From CAZJLP01 sp964546955 (GTDB lineage Bacteria > Verrucomicrobiota > Verrucomicrobiia > Opitutales > Opitutaceae): DNA of 64,000 nucleotides. The position numbers and the translations under genes were made by a program. How positions within the stretch are numbered: position 1 is the stretch's first letter; every line of letters starts with the position of its first letter. Of this stretch, positions 8,561 through 16,117 are shown piece by piece. A model generated the notes under the pieces. The model worked only from the letters and a program-made list of their open reading frames with translations. It was not told where the DNA came from and searched no databases. Location of the stretch: positions 62,001 through 126,000 of the forward strand of contig CAZJLP010000001.1 of assembly GCA_964546955.1 (NCBI GenBank), written 5' to 3'.

Positions 8561-10627
8561 TCACCACTTGTAGCGCATGACTTGATGAATGGCGTGTTTG
8601 TCGTCCGTCCACTCGATGAGATTCCGACCGGGAGCGGCCATTTCGTAATCGTAGGCCGCTCCTTTCATGGCGTCGTCGAACCATTCGTCGACCTGCGGCT
8701 TCCGCTCCGGGGCATGGACCACCACGTACACGGTTTTTGCGGCATGTTCGCCGTCCTTCACTGCCTCATGGGGAGAGGCAGTCCATTGAAAGCAATCCCA
8801 GCCCGCCGCCTTCGCGCTGGCCGCAACGACTGGAAAAAGATCGGTATAGCGGTTCGAAATGTGCACGAGGAGGACGCCGTCTTTTTGCAGTTTCGCCACG
8901 TACTCTTTCACCGCCTCCACGGTCAACAAGTGAATCGGAATGGAGTCTCCCGAGAAGGCATCAATTACCAGAACGTCGAACGTTTCCGGGGCGGTCTTCA
9001 CGCCGCGCCGACCGTCGATCAGTCTGACTTCTTTTCGGCCCTTGGAGTCCTTTAGGAACGAGAAGGGGGAGTTCGCGACCTTCTCGGAGAGGGGGTTAAT
9101 CTCCCAAAAAACAATGCTGTCGGAGGCCCGGGGATAAGCGGCGAGGGTGCCGACGCCTAGACCGACCGCGCCGATGTTGATGCTGGGTTTGGATTCCTGG
9201 AGAGAGCTGATCACAATACCCACGGCGCTGCCGCGTGTGTAGTAGGTGGTCGGCTGGTCGCGCATTTCGTCCCGCAGCAACTGCGCGCCATGCAGGGTGG
9301 TTTCGTTGCTTGCCGTGATGACGGTGGAGTGCTCCCGCAACACGATCATTCCATAATGGTTTCGCAGGTACGTGATATCGGAACCGTAGAGAGAGCGTTC
9401 CTTTGCCAGATGGCTGTAAGCGTACCAACTCGAAGGCAGGGTCAGGAGGACGGTGAGCGCCAGGCGTTCCCAAAGTCCCTCCCGACCGAGCTGAAACAGC
9501 GCGATGATGATGAACAGCAGGAACGCGGCGGCGGTGAACTCCAGGTTCCGATCGAAGATATTCGGTGCGCCTACGCTGGCGAACAATCCCCCGAACATTC
9601 CGCCCACGCCGACGGCCAGATAGAAGTAGAAAAAACGTCGTTCCGGCCGCAAACGGTAAACCAGACCGTGCCCCGCGATGGATCCGGCGGCGACGACGGT
9701 GATCAGCCAAATTTGCGGCCAGCGGGTCAACGTTTCGTCGGAAACGCCCTTGGTCACCATATAGCCGAAAAGACCGCATCCTAGCACGACCAAGGCGATG
9801 ATGTTCATCCACGGACGCCACCAGCCGGCGAAGGTGAGGGTGAAGCTCAGCAAGTAAAGACCCAGTGGAACCAGCCAGGATAGCGGATTGGAGCCGATCT
9901 CCGCGCTCAGGATTCGGACGGCGCCAAGCATCAGCGTGCAGGTGCTGAATGTGAGGACGATCCAAGTGAGGACATGTCCACTGTCGACGAGTTCGGGCGC
10001 GTCGGCCGGCGAAACAGCCGGGTCCGATCCGGTTCCCGGCTTTTGACGCAGATCCTTGAATTCCAGTGCGACGAGGCCGAGCACGACGGCGGCGAGGAGG
10101 ACCAGGAGTCCTCGCACCAACGTCGATTGATCGGAGAGACCGACCCACGGCTCCAAAACGAACGGGTAGGAGACCAGCGCGGCCAAGCTGCCGAGGTTCG
10201 AGATGCCGTAGAGGTAGTAGGGGACGGCGCCGGCCCGGGCGCGTATCCATCCTTGTGCGACGATGCCGATGCTGGTGGTGAGCAGAAGGGCAGGGAGCAG
10301 GGAAAGCGAGAGGCCGATGACGATCGCCGGCCATTCGTGCCAGCCGGAGAAGTCCCAGGGCGGAAGTTTCGCCGTCAGCGGGGCGAGAACCGCCAGGGCC
10401 CCAACCACGAGCAAAGCCCGCTTTCGCGATTGGGCGCCCAGCCAACTGGCGAGACCGTAACCGGCGAGCAGGGCGGTCTGAAAGAAGAGGGAAATAGTCA
10501 TCCACGTCCCGGCGGAGCCCCCGTAGCGAGGCATCAGCTGTTTCCCCACGATTGGCTGAAGCAAGAACGTGAGAAAGGCGGCGCTCGGCACCGCCAAAAA
10601 GATCAAGAGTTTGAACAGCGGTTGCAT
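8561..10627 (-). CDS. membrane-bound spermidine-synthase-like protein
   Basis: 688 aa. The N-terminal 420 residues contain about ten to twelve hydrophobic helices beginning QPLFKLLIFLAVPSAAFLTF, an MFS-like or integral-membrane module. The C-terminal 230 residues are a Rossmann-type aminopropyltransferase-like domain: GLGVGTLAAY (nucleotide loop), FWEINPLSEKV, and VLVIDAFSGDSIPIHLLT, a characteristic family motif. Such fusions are common and their substrate is usually unknown. I place the start at 10627; a longer frame to 10819 would overlap the upstream FKBP gene and has a low-complexity start. It follows that gene after 55 bases. Confidence 0.85.
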   Translation of the reverse strand: MQPLFKLLIFLAVPSAAFLTFLLQPIVGKQLMPRYGGSAGTWMTISLFFQTALLAGYGLASWLGAQSRKRALLVVGALAVLAPLTAKLPPWDFSGWHEWPAIVIGLSLSLLPALLLTTSIGIVAQGWIRARAGAVPYYLYGISNLGSLAALVSYPFVLEPWVGLSDQSTLVRGLLVLLAAVVLGLVALEFKDLRQKPGTGSDPAVSPADAPELVDSGHVLTWIVLTFSTCTLMLGAVRILSAEIGSNPLSWLVPLGLYLLSFTLTFAGWWRPWMNIIALVVLGCGLFGYMVTKGVSDETLTRWPQIWLITVVAAGSIAGHGLVYRLRPERRFFYFYLAVGVGGMFGGLFASVGAPNIFDRNLEFTAAAFLLFIIIALFQLGREGLWERLALTVLLTLPSSWYAYSHLAKERSLYGSDITYLRNHYGMIVLREHSTVITASNETTLHGAQLLRDEMRDQPTTYYTRGSAVGIVISSLQESKPSINIGAVGLGVGTLAAYPRASDSIVFWEINPLSEKVANSPFSFLKDSKGRKEVRLIDGRRGVKTAPETFDVLVIDAFSGDSIPIHLLTVEAVKEYVAKLQKDGVLLVHISNRYTDLFPVVAASAKAAGWDCFQWTASPHEAVKDGEHAAKTVYVVVHAPERKPQVDEWFDDAMKGAAYDYEMAAPGRNLIEWTDDKHAIHQVMRYKW

Positions 10628-10682
10628 GGGCGTTGTGCACCCCGCCGCAGGCGGGAGGAAAAAGGCGAGAAAGAAAGGCCCC

Positions 10683-11186
10683 CTACTTGGCGGCCGGCGG
10701 AGTCGGCGTCGGTGGGGTGGTGCCAGCGGCTTTGACCGAAAGGAGTTCGACTTCGAACACGAGCGTGGCGCGGCTGGGGATCTTCGGGGCACGCCCTCGA
10801 GTGCCGTAACCCAATTCAAAAGGGACGATGAGCAGACGCTTCTCCCCCACCTTCATGAGCTGCAGACCTTCGTCCCAGGCTTGAATGACCTCGCCGCGGC
10901 CTACCCGGCAGGAGAACGGCCGTTCTTTGTCTTGGTTTTCGTCAAAGACATTGCCATTGAGCAGCTTGCCGGTATAAAGGACGTAAGCCATGTCACCGGG
11001 ACGGGGGGTTGCTCCGGTTCCCTCGACCAGGATCTGCGTGCGGAGTCCGGTCGAGGTACGTTTTGCATCGGGCCACGTTTTCTCGACGATTTGTAGATCC
11101 GCGAGGGGGAGTTTCTCACGCTGGGCGTGCGCGGCGAAGGGCGTGCTTACGAGCAGAAGGAGGGCAAGCCACGTAGAAAGACGCAT
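10683..11186 (-). CDS. FKBP-type peptidyl-prolyl cis-trans isomerase, exported
   Basis: 167 aa. An N-terminal signal peptide (LSTWLALLLLVSTPFAAHA) is followed by one FKBP domain over about residues 50-150. Family landmarks are PRPGDMAYVLYTGKLLNGNVFDEN, GEVIQAWDEGLQLMKVGEKR and ELGYGTRGRAPKIPSRATLVFEVELLSV. It probably assists folding of secreted proteins in the periplasm. A proline-rich tail (TTPPTPTPPAAK) follows the domain. It lies upstream of the spermidine-synthase-like gene and 114 bases downstream of the regulator gene on the same strand. Confidence 0.92.
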   Translation of the reverse strand: MRLSTWLALLLLVSTPFAAHAQREKLPLADLQIVEKTWPDAKRTSTGLRTQILVEGTGATPRPGDMAYVLYTGKLLNGNVFDENQDKERPFSCRVGRGEVIQAWDEGLQLMKVGEKRLLIVPFELGYGTRGRAPKIPSRATLVFEVELLSVKAAGTTPPTPTPPAAK

Positions 11187-11300
11187 TGGGCGATTAGAAC
11201 AAGGGCCGGGCGGTGCTCAAGCAGAGAAGGCAACGTGCTGCGCCGCTGGCTTATATAGCGCAAGGTGTTCCGGTTCTCGCCGCTAACAGCCTTCTCGCGG

Positions 11301-12557
11301 CTATTTTAGCTTCGAGACTTCGACCCCGAGGACTTTGGCGGCCTTGGTCTTGTCGTCGTTGCAGGCGCGCAGGACCATATCCATGTACTGCTTCTGCTGT
11401 CCGGCCAGGTACTCATTGAGCGTCGGCCAGTCTTTGACCTCTTTCAGTCGCATGGGCAGTTGCTGCGAAGTAACCACGCGCGATTCGGCGGTGGCGGCGA
11501 TCTTCGTCACGACCTGATTCAACTCCGTCAGATTGCCGGGCCAATGGTAACTCTTGAGGACATCGACGGCGTCCTCCGTGAATTCGACCAAACTCGCATC
11601 GAAAAGGGGATTGGTCGCTTTGGCCGAGAAGAACTTGATCAGCGGCGGGATGTCGTCGACCCGATCGCGTAGTGGCGGCAAGACTACAGGCAGCGAGGCC
11701 ACCCGGTAGAAAAGCTCGTCGTGGAAATTGCCTTCATCCGTGAGTTTTTCCAGGTCTTCCGATGTGGTGCAGACCAGGCGAAAGCCCTGCGAAGTGGAGC
11801 GCAGCACGCTGACCAGCTCCTTCTGCATTGGCATCGGGAGGCACTGGAGGTGGTGCAGGAACAAGGTGCCGCCCTTGGCCTGCTTCACCCACGCCCCGCC
11901 CGTTCCGTTTTGGCCGAGCAGGCCTTCCTTGAAATTGTCTTCCGAACTCAGCGAGCAATCGATCCGCACCAGGGAGCCCTCCGGGCCCGCGTTGGTCGAG
12001 TGCAGGATTTCGGCCACCGTGCTTTTTCCGGTGCCGGATTCGCCTTGCAGCAGCACGGGCGTTTTGACGGTGGCCAGCTTTTTGATCTGCTGAATCAGCT
12101 TCTTGAACTTCGCGCTGCTGCCGACCAGCCGGCCCTCGATGTCGGCCGATTTCGAGACGGGAAAGGGGGCTGCGCTGGAACGTTCGCTCGAGAACTGCTT
12201 ATATTCCAACCCGCGCTTGAGGGTGGCGATGAGCTCATCGACGCGAAAGGGTTTTTGCAGGTAATCGAACGCGCCGAATTTCAAGGCCTGGATCGCGCTT
12301 TCGGTGCTGGCATATGCCGTCATGATGATGACGACCGCGTTCGGATCGTGCAGCTTCAGCTGCTTGAGCAGCGTGATGCCGTCCATCGGCTTCATATCGA
12401 TATCGGCCAGAACGATATCTTGCTTCTCGCCTTTGTACCGGGCCAAAGCCTTTTCACCATCCGTGGCGAACGCCGTCGAGAAACCGGTGGGCTGAATGAC
12501 CGCGTCCAGCATCTCGTGGATCGAGAGCAGATCGTCGACGATAAGAACGGATGGCAT
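11301..12557 (-). CDS. NtrC-like response regulator with degenerate AAA+ domain
   Basis: 418 aa: receiver (1-120, VLIVDD and phospho-Asp in IVLADIDMKPMDG), AAA+ domain (about 135-370) and a short Fis-like C-terminus (NDDKTKAAKVLGVEVSKLK). Walker A GESGTGKS (172-179) and the arginine region FHDELFYRVASLPVVLPPLRDR are normal. The sigma-54 contact loop GAFTGA is absent; the region reads LLGQNGTGGAWVKQAKGG. Walker B is LFLHHL near 234-235 instead of LFLDEI. It therefore resembles a sigma-54 activator that has probably lost both ATP hydrolysis and sigma-54 contact. It follows the PilC-like gene by 73 bases, so a role in pilus or secretion control is possible. Confidence 0.85.
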   Translation of the reverse strand: MPSVLIVDDLLSIHEMLDAVIQPTGFSTAFATDGEKALARYKGEKQDIVLADIDMKPMDGITLLKQLKLHDPNAVVIIMTAYASTESAIQALKFGAFDYLQKPFRVDELIATLKRGLEYKQFSSERSSAAPFPVSKSADIEGRLVGSSAKFKKLIQQIKKLATVKTPVLLQGESGTGKSTVAEILHSTNAGPEGSLVRIDCSLSSEDNFKEGLLGQNGTGGAWVKQAKGGTLFLHHLQCLPMPMQKELVSVLRSTSQGFRLVCTTSEDLEKLTDEGNFHDELFYRVASLPVVLPPLRDRVDDIPPLIKFFSAKATNPLFDASLVEFTEDAVDVLKSYHWPGNLTELNQVVTKIAATAESRVVTSQQLPMRLKEVKDWPTLNEYLAGQQKQYMDMVLRACNDDKTKAAKVLGVEVSKLK

Positions 12558-12630
12558 GGCCTATATCTGCCGTGAAAAACTATGAAAAAGCAACGCGGAC
12601 GTCACTTTTTTGCTGACTGGCTGCCGGGAA

Positions 12631-13809
12631 TCAACCGCCGCCGCCGATGACGGAGCCCATTTGGAAGATCGGCAGAAACATCGCGATGACGATGCCACCG
12701 ACGAACACGCCGAGGAACACAATCAGCATCGGTTCAATCAAGGAGGTGAGCGCCGCAGTGGTGGCTTCGCATTCCGTGTCGTAGAAATCGGCAACCTTGC
12801 CCATCATGCCGTCAACGTTACCCGTGGACTCGCCCGCCTTGACCATGTGTTTCATCATGGGGGGGAAAAACGGGTCTGCCGCCAGCACTTCCGAGACTTG
12901 CCCACCTTGGCTGACGTGCCTGGCTATCTCTTCGCAAGCGCCTTCGACCTGAACTTTCCCGCTCGCGGCAGAAACGATCTCGAGAGTCCGCAAGATCGGC
13001 ACACCGGATCGAATGAGGGTCGCGTAGGTTCGACAGAAGCGGGAGAGCGCGATCTTGTGAATCAGGGGGCCGAAAATCGGCAACCTCACGAGCAATTTGT
13101 CTTTTTGCGCGCGTCCGACCGGTGTGGCGCAATATTTCTGAAGGGCGTACCAGATCGCGAAAAGGACGCAGCCGACCAGCCACCAATACGCCAGGAGGAA
13201 GTCGCTTGTGTCGATGAGCATCTGCGTCGGGGCCGGCAGCTTCGCGCCCATTTCCTTGAACATCTCGGCGAAGACGGGAATCACGAACATCAGCAGCACG
13301 TTCACCAGAACGACCGCCAACAAAATGACCGCGACCGGGTAGGTCATCGCGGATTTCACCTTTTTGTTCAATTTGACGGTGGCTTCGAAGTAGATGGCGA
13401 CCTTGCCGAGAATTTCCGCGAGCGCGCCCGAAGCCTCGCCCGCTTCCACCATGGAGGTAAACAGCGTGTTGAAAGCGCGGGGGAATTTTTTGACCGAAGA
13501 CGAAAAAGAGTTACCCGCGGAAATATCGATACGTACTTCGCGGATGATGACGCGAAAAACCGGATCCTCGGTCTGGTCCTGCAATGCTTCCAACGATTGC
13601 ACCAGGGGCAGGCCGGCATTCAACAACGAGGAGAGTTGAGCGGTAAAAATCGCGAGCTCGCCGAGCGGCAGTTTATAGCGTTGAGCTTTCTTCTCCAGGG
13701 ACTTCTGCTTGGCCAGGTTTTGAGCTGCCTTGAGGTTGGGGCGATTGGCCGTGGTGGGAGCGCGCAAACCCGAACTCTGTCCGGCTGGGGCGGAGGAGAT
13801 GAAAGCCAT
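12631..13809 (-). CDS. pilC: type II secretion / type IV pilus inner-membrane platform protein (GspF/PilC family)
   Basis: 392 aa. Two copies of the T2SSF domain are visible, each preceding hydrophobic helices: first around LGELAIFTAQLSSLLNAGLPLVQSLEAL, second around LIHKIALSRFCRTYATLIRSGVPILRTLE. Helices include AMTYPVAVILLAVVLVNVLLM, WWLVGCVLFAIWYAL and LTSLIEPMLIVFLGVFVGGIVIAMF. The family forms the cytoplasmic-membrane platform that couples the assembly ATPase to pseudopilin export. The start at 13809 was chosen because upstream codons run into the tRNA gene. No ATPase or pilin gene is nearby. The regulator gene lies directly downstream. Confidence 0.9.
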   Translation of the reverse strand: MAFISSAPAGQSSGLRAPTTANRPNLKAAQNLAKQKSLEKKAQRYKLPLGELAIFTAQLSSLLNAGLPLVQSLEALQDQTEDPVFRVIIREVRIDISAGNSFSSSVKKFPRAFNTLFTSMVEAGEASGALAEILGKVAIYFEATVKLNKKVKSAMTYPVAVILLAVVLVNVLLMFVIPVFAEMFKEMGAKLPAPTQMLIDTSDFLLAYWWLVGCVLFAIWYALQKYCATPVGRAQKDKLLVRLPIFGPLIHKIALSRFCRTYATLIRSGVPILRTLEIVSAASGKVQVEGACEEIARHVSQGGQVSEVLAADPFFPPMMKHMVKAGESTGNVDGMMGKVADFYDTECEATTAALTSLIEPMLIVFLGVFVGGIVIAMFLPIFQMGSVIGGGG

Positions 13810-13956
13810 ATTTCTGTGAGTGTAGGAGCGTGAAAAGCTCTCGCAACTCCTTTTCCCTCGGTAGCCTGTAAAAAAAACACGATTTCGAATTCGGCCGTCC
13901 GCATCACGGGAAGCTTGACCGCGCGACAGGGGAAAGAAAGCTGAGCTGGTTTCTCC

Positions 13957-14030
13957 GCGGCTGTAGTTTAGTGGTAAAACCTCTGCCTTCCAAGCAGGTG
14001 TCGACAGTTCGATTCTGTCCAGCCGCACCA
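13957..14030 (+). tRNA. tRNA-Gly (anticodon UCC), CCA encoded
   Basis: A 74-base cloverleaf. The acceptor stem GCGGCUG (13957-13963) pairs with CAGCCGC (14020-14026), followed by discriminator A and an encoded CCA (14028-14030). The anticodon loop is CUUCCAA at 13987-13993, giving UCC at 13989-13991, between stems UCUGC and GCAGG. The T loop UUCGAUU is present. It lies on the opposite strand to the flanking protein genes and stands alone. Confidence 0.96.
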
Positions 14031-14048
14031 GCGCCGCTTAACGGCACG

Positions 14049-14080
14049 ATTGGAGATTGGAAATTTGAGATTTGAGACGG
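14049..14080. repeat. single arm of the TTTGAGA word repeat
   Basis: About 32 bases just after the tRNA, made of GATTGGAGATTGG followed by AAATTTGAGATTTGAGA. The same words occur at 35016-35102 in inverted orientation and at 43878-43894. No matching second arm is visible nearby, so this may be a partial copy. Confidence 0.6.
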
Positions 14081-14174
14081 CCGGAGCCCGGCTTTCGCCT
14101 CCGTCCTGGCGAGCTCCGAGTAGGCTCCCTTTCGGGCCATCGGCACACATATCGCCGGTCCCAACTTCGGGGAG

Positions 14175-14462
14175 CTAGCTATTGCGCAGCCAGAGGATGC
14201 AGACGATGGCGGAAAGACCGAAAAAGCCGCTTACGATCAGGCCGTAGAGGGGCAGTTGCATCGCGGCGGCGGAGAGGCAGAAACCGAGTAGTGATGCCGC
14301 AAATACAACCCCGTACTTGAAAGATCGCAGTTCGTCGCGGATCGTGACAAAGCGGGCATCGTCCCGCTCCGCCGGATCGATGCCGGAGAAGGGGGCTGAG
14401 GTATCATCAGGCGGCGCCGGGTCCGGCGGCGGCGGGGGGGTGTGATTCGAAACGACGGGCAT
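14175..14462 (-). CDS. small membrane protein of unknown function
   Basis: 95 aa. A proline- and aspartate-rich N-terminus (about 35 residues) is followed by two hydrophobic helices, VVFAASLLGFCLSAAAMQL and YGLIVSGFFGLSAIVCILWL, ending RNS. It could be a small two-helix inner-membrane protein. I do not recognise a family. It is divergent from the tandem-ACT gene, with about 170 bases between the starts. Confidence 0.6.
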   Translation of the reverse strand: MPVVSNHTPPPPPDPAPPDDTSAPFSGIDPAERDDARFVTIRDELRSFKYGVVFAASLLGFCLSAAAMQLPLYGLIVSGFFGLSAIVCILWLRNS

Positions 14463-14577
14463 GGCTAGGGGCAGAAAGCCTTGTGAAGCGCCGATTCTGC
14501 AACGGAGGCACTGCCTGTCGATGGATTTCCCATCCGACCGTTCGTTGTTCTTTTCGGAAGGTGGCGGCGAATAGTTT

Positions 14578-14621
14578 TCAACCGCGGTTGACCGCTTGGG
14601 GGGCGCAGGTCACGCTGTGAC
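14578..14621. promoter_or_regulatory. two palindromes upstream of the ACT gene (possible operators)
   Basis: The spacer ahead of the ACT-domain start at 14634 contains a perfect 14-base palindrome, TCAACCGCGGTTGA (14578-14591). It is followed by the inverted pair GTCAC-gct-GTGAC (14609-14621), 12 bases before the start codon. Their closeness to a start in a divergent spacer suggests regulator binding or an RNA hairpin in the leader. No promoter boxes stand out, and the function is inferred. Confidence 0.4.
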
Positions 14622-14633
14622 GCCTACTTTCCC

Positions 14634-15086
14634 ATGGGACAACTCACTTCCGTAGCAAGCGATCCGGTGAAGCAGTTTTCGGTTTTCGCGGAAAACCGGG
14701 TCGGTCGTCTCTACGACCTCACGGCCCTGTTGAAAAAACACAACGTGCATATCATGGCGATCACCACGCTGGACACGACAGATAGCACGATTCTGCGTCT
14801 CATTGTCGACGATCCAGACAAGGCGCGCGAGCTGATGGTCAACAACGACTTTGCCTATTCCGAATGCGATGTCCTCGCCGTCGAAATTGTGGACGAGAGC
14901 GACCTGAACACCGTCTTGTCTGCTCTGTTCGAGGCGGAGATTAACATTCATTACGTTTACAGTTTCATCAAGCGCCCCGAGGGAAAGTCCGCGCTCGCGT
15001 TGAATATCGAAGACGCCGACGTGGCTGCACAGTCGCTGGGAAATCACGGGTTCAAGGTGCTGACCCAGCGTGATATCTCCCGCTGA
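14634..15086 (+). CDS. tandem ACT-domain protein
   Basis: 150 aa with no other domain. ACT 1 spans about residues 12-70 (KQFSVFAENRVGRLYDLTALLKKHNVHIMAI) and ACT 2 about 80-146 (VLAVEIVDESDLNTVLSALFEAEINIHYVYS). ACT domains bind small effectors, typically amino acids. Stand-alone tandem ACT proteins resemble the acetolactate-synthase small-subunit or AcpP-type sensor families, but no partner enzyme is adjacent here. Start at ATG 14634. Confidence 0.85.
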   Translation: MGQLTSVASDPVKQFSVFAENRVGRLYDLTALLKKHNVHIMAITTLDTTDSTILRLIVDDPDKARELMVNNDFAYSECDVLAVEIVDESDLNTVLSALFEAEINIHYVYSFIKRPEGKSALALNIEDADVAAQSLGNHGFKVLTQRDISR

Positions 15087-15092
15087 GAAGTT

Positions 15093-15206
15093 GTAGTAGT
15101 TAGCGGTTGGTTGCTGAGGAAGGTTCTTCGAACGAAGAACCAGCGAGCGCGTCGCATGAATTCGCGACCAGCCTAAAACCTACGAATTACCAACGGCTTA
15201 CCGCTA
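15093..15206. repeat. structured inverted repeat between convergent genes
   Basis: The spacer between the ACT gene and the DUF3299 gene is almost all inverted repeat. An outer arm beginning GTAGTAGTTAGCGG (15093) is imperfectly mirrored by CCGTTGGTAATTCGTAGG on the other strand (right arm 15172-15206). Inside are two tight hairpins: GGTTCTTCG-AA-CGAAGAACC (15122-15141) and GTCGC/GCGAC (15151-15155 with 15164-15168). The right arm touches the stop codon of the - strand gene. It may act as a bidirectional terminator; there is no T tract. Confidence 0.6.
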
Positions 15207-15992
15207 CTTCACCTCAGTCATTTTCTCGGCGTCCAGGGAATAGATGCCTGTCAGATAGCCGTGTTCGTACATCTCTTTGACGTGCAGCGTGCCGTGAAAG
15301 GAAACGGGGATATCCATGAGCGATCGTACGCCCTTGGCGGATTTTACGACCACCCATTCGTTCAGCTGGGGAACCACGCCGTAGCAGCACATCATCGCGT
15401 CCCTCATCAGCAACAATTCCGTCACCAACCCGTTCTCTATCTTAACGGGAAGCATAAACCCGGTGATGACCGCTTTTTTCCCGTCGTAGGCCTTGACCGA
15501 CTCGGGAATAAGGTGAGCGATGCTCGGCGGGGGCGTGTCGGGCTTTGCCGCGTCGAACGGGGGATTTTGTATCTTGTAGCTGGCGAGGTGGTCGAAGCCC
15601 AGTTTGAGGTATCCGCCTTCGACGACGGGTGCGGCCAGCGGCGCTGCCGGTTTTGAGTCGGAGGCAGGGGGTGGCGTGGCGCCCGGCGCAGTCGATCCTG
15701 CGGCGGAGGCAGAGGATGTCGTTTTGACCTCCGGTGCAGCAGACGCAGAAACAGAGCCCGACGCGGGCGAAGGCGCTGCTCGGGGTGTCGACGCGGAAGC
15801 CAGGCTCAGCCCAGTGAAATCCAAACCCATCGCGTCAACGGTCGAATGGCCAGCGGAGGCAGAAGCGCCCCTTCCACAACAAAACGTGTGGTCCGTGAAA
15901 TTCTTCGGAAACAAAGCGGCGAATAGCGCCCCCGGCACAAGGGATAACACAGCCACGATGGACAACTTAGACAGTGGTGGACGCGAAATCAT
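15204..15992 (-). CDS. DUF3299-containing exported protein
   Basis: 262 aa. An N-terminal hydrophobic segment (LSIVAVLSLVPGALFAALF) is a signal peptide or anchor. A low-complexity Ala/Ser/Pro linker (about 60-115) follows, then a C-terminal DUF3299-like domain containing AVITGFMLPVKIENGLVTELLLMRDAMMCCYGVVPQLNEWVVV. The adjacent cysteines in DAMMCCYG and the FMLP phrase are typical of this poorly characterised periplasmic family. Start at ATG 15992; the frame runs open to 16361 but would overlap the divergent kinase gene. Confidence 0.8.
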   Translation of the reverse strand: MISRPPLSKLSIVAVLSLVPGALFAALFPKNFTDHTFCCGRGASASAGHSTVDAMGLDFTGLSLASASTPRAAPSPASGSVSASAAPEVKTTSSASAAGSTAPGATPPPASDSKPAAPLAAPVVEGGYLKLGFDHLASYKIQNPPFDAAKPDTPPPSIAHLIPESVKAYDGKKAVITGFMLPVKIENGLVTELLLMRDAMMCCYGVVPQLNEWVVVKSAKGVRSLMDIPVSFHGTLHVKEMYEHGYLTGIYSLDAEKMTEVK

Positions 15993-16117
15993 CGAAGAGG
16001 GAGTTAAACGAACGAAGCACGAGCCGTTCCCGGGGTCAACCCAGCGGAGCAGCGTGCGGGGGTGGGAGGACGGGTTTTTGACGGGTGTTTCACCGGCCCG
16101 CCGGCGGCATCGTGACG

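Noticed and set aside
10628..10819. Longer N-terminus for the spermidine-synthase-like protein
   Set aside because: It would overlap the FKBP coding end and adds only low-complexity basic sequence before a clear membrane start.
12610..13833. A 407-codon + strand frame
   Set aside because: Antisense to the PilC-like gene; composition is that of a shadow.
13810..14028. Longer N-terminus for the PilC-like protein
   Set aside because: It runs through the antisense of the tRNA-Gly gene.
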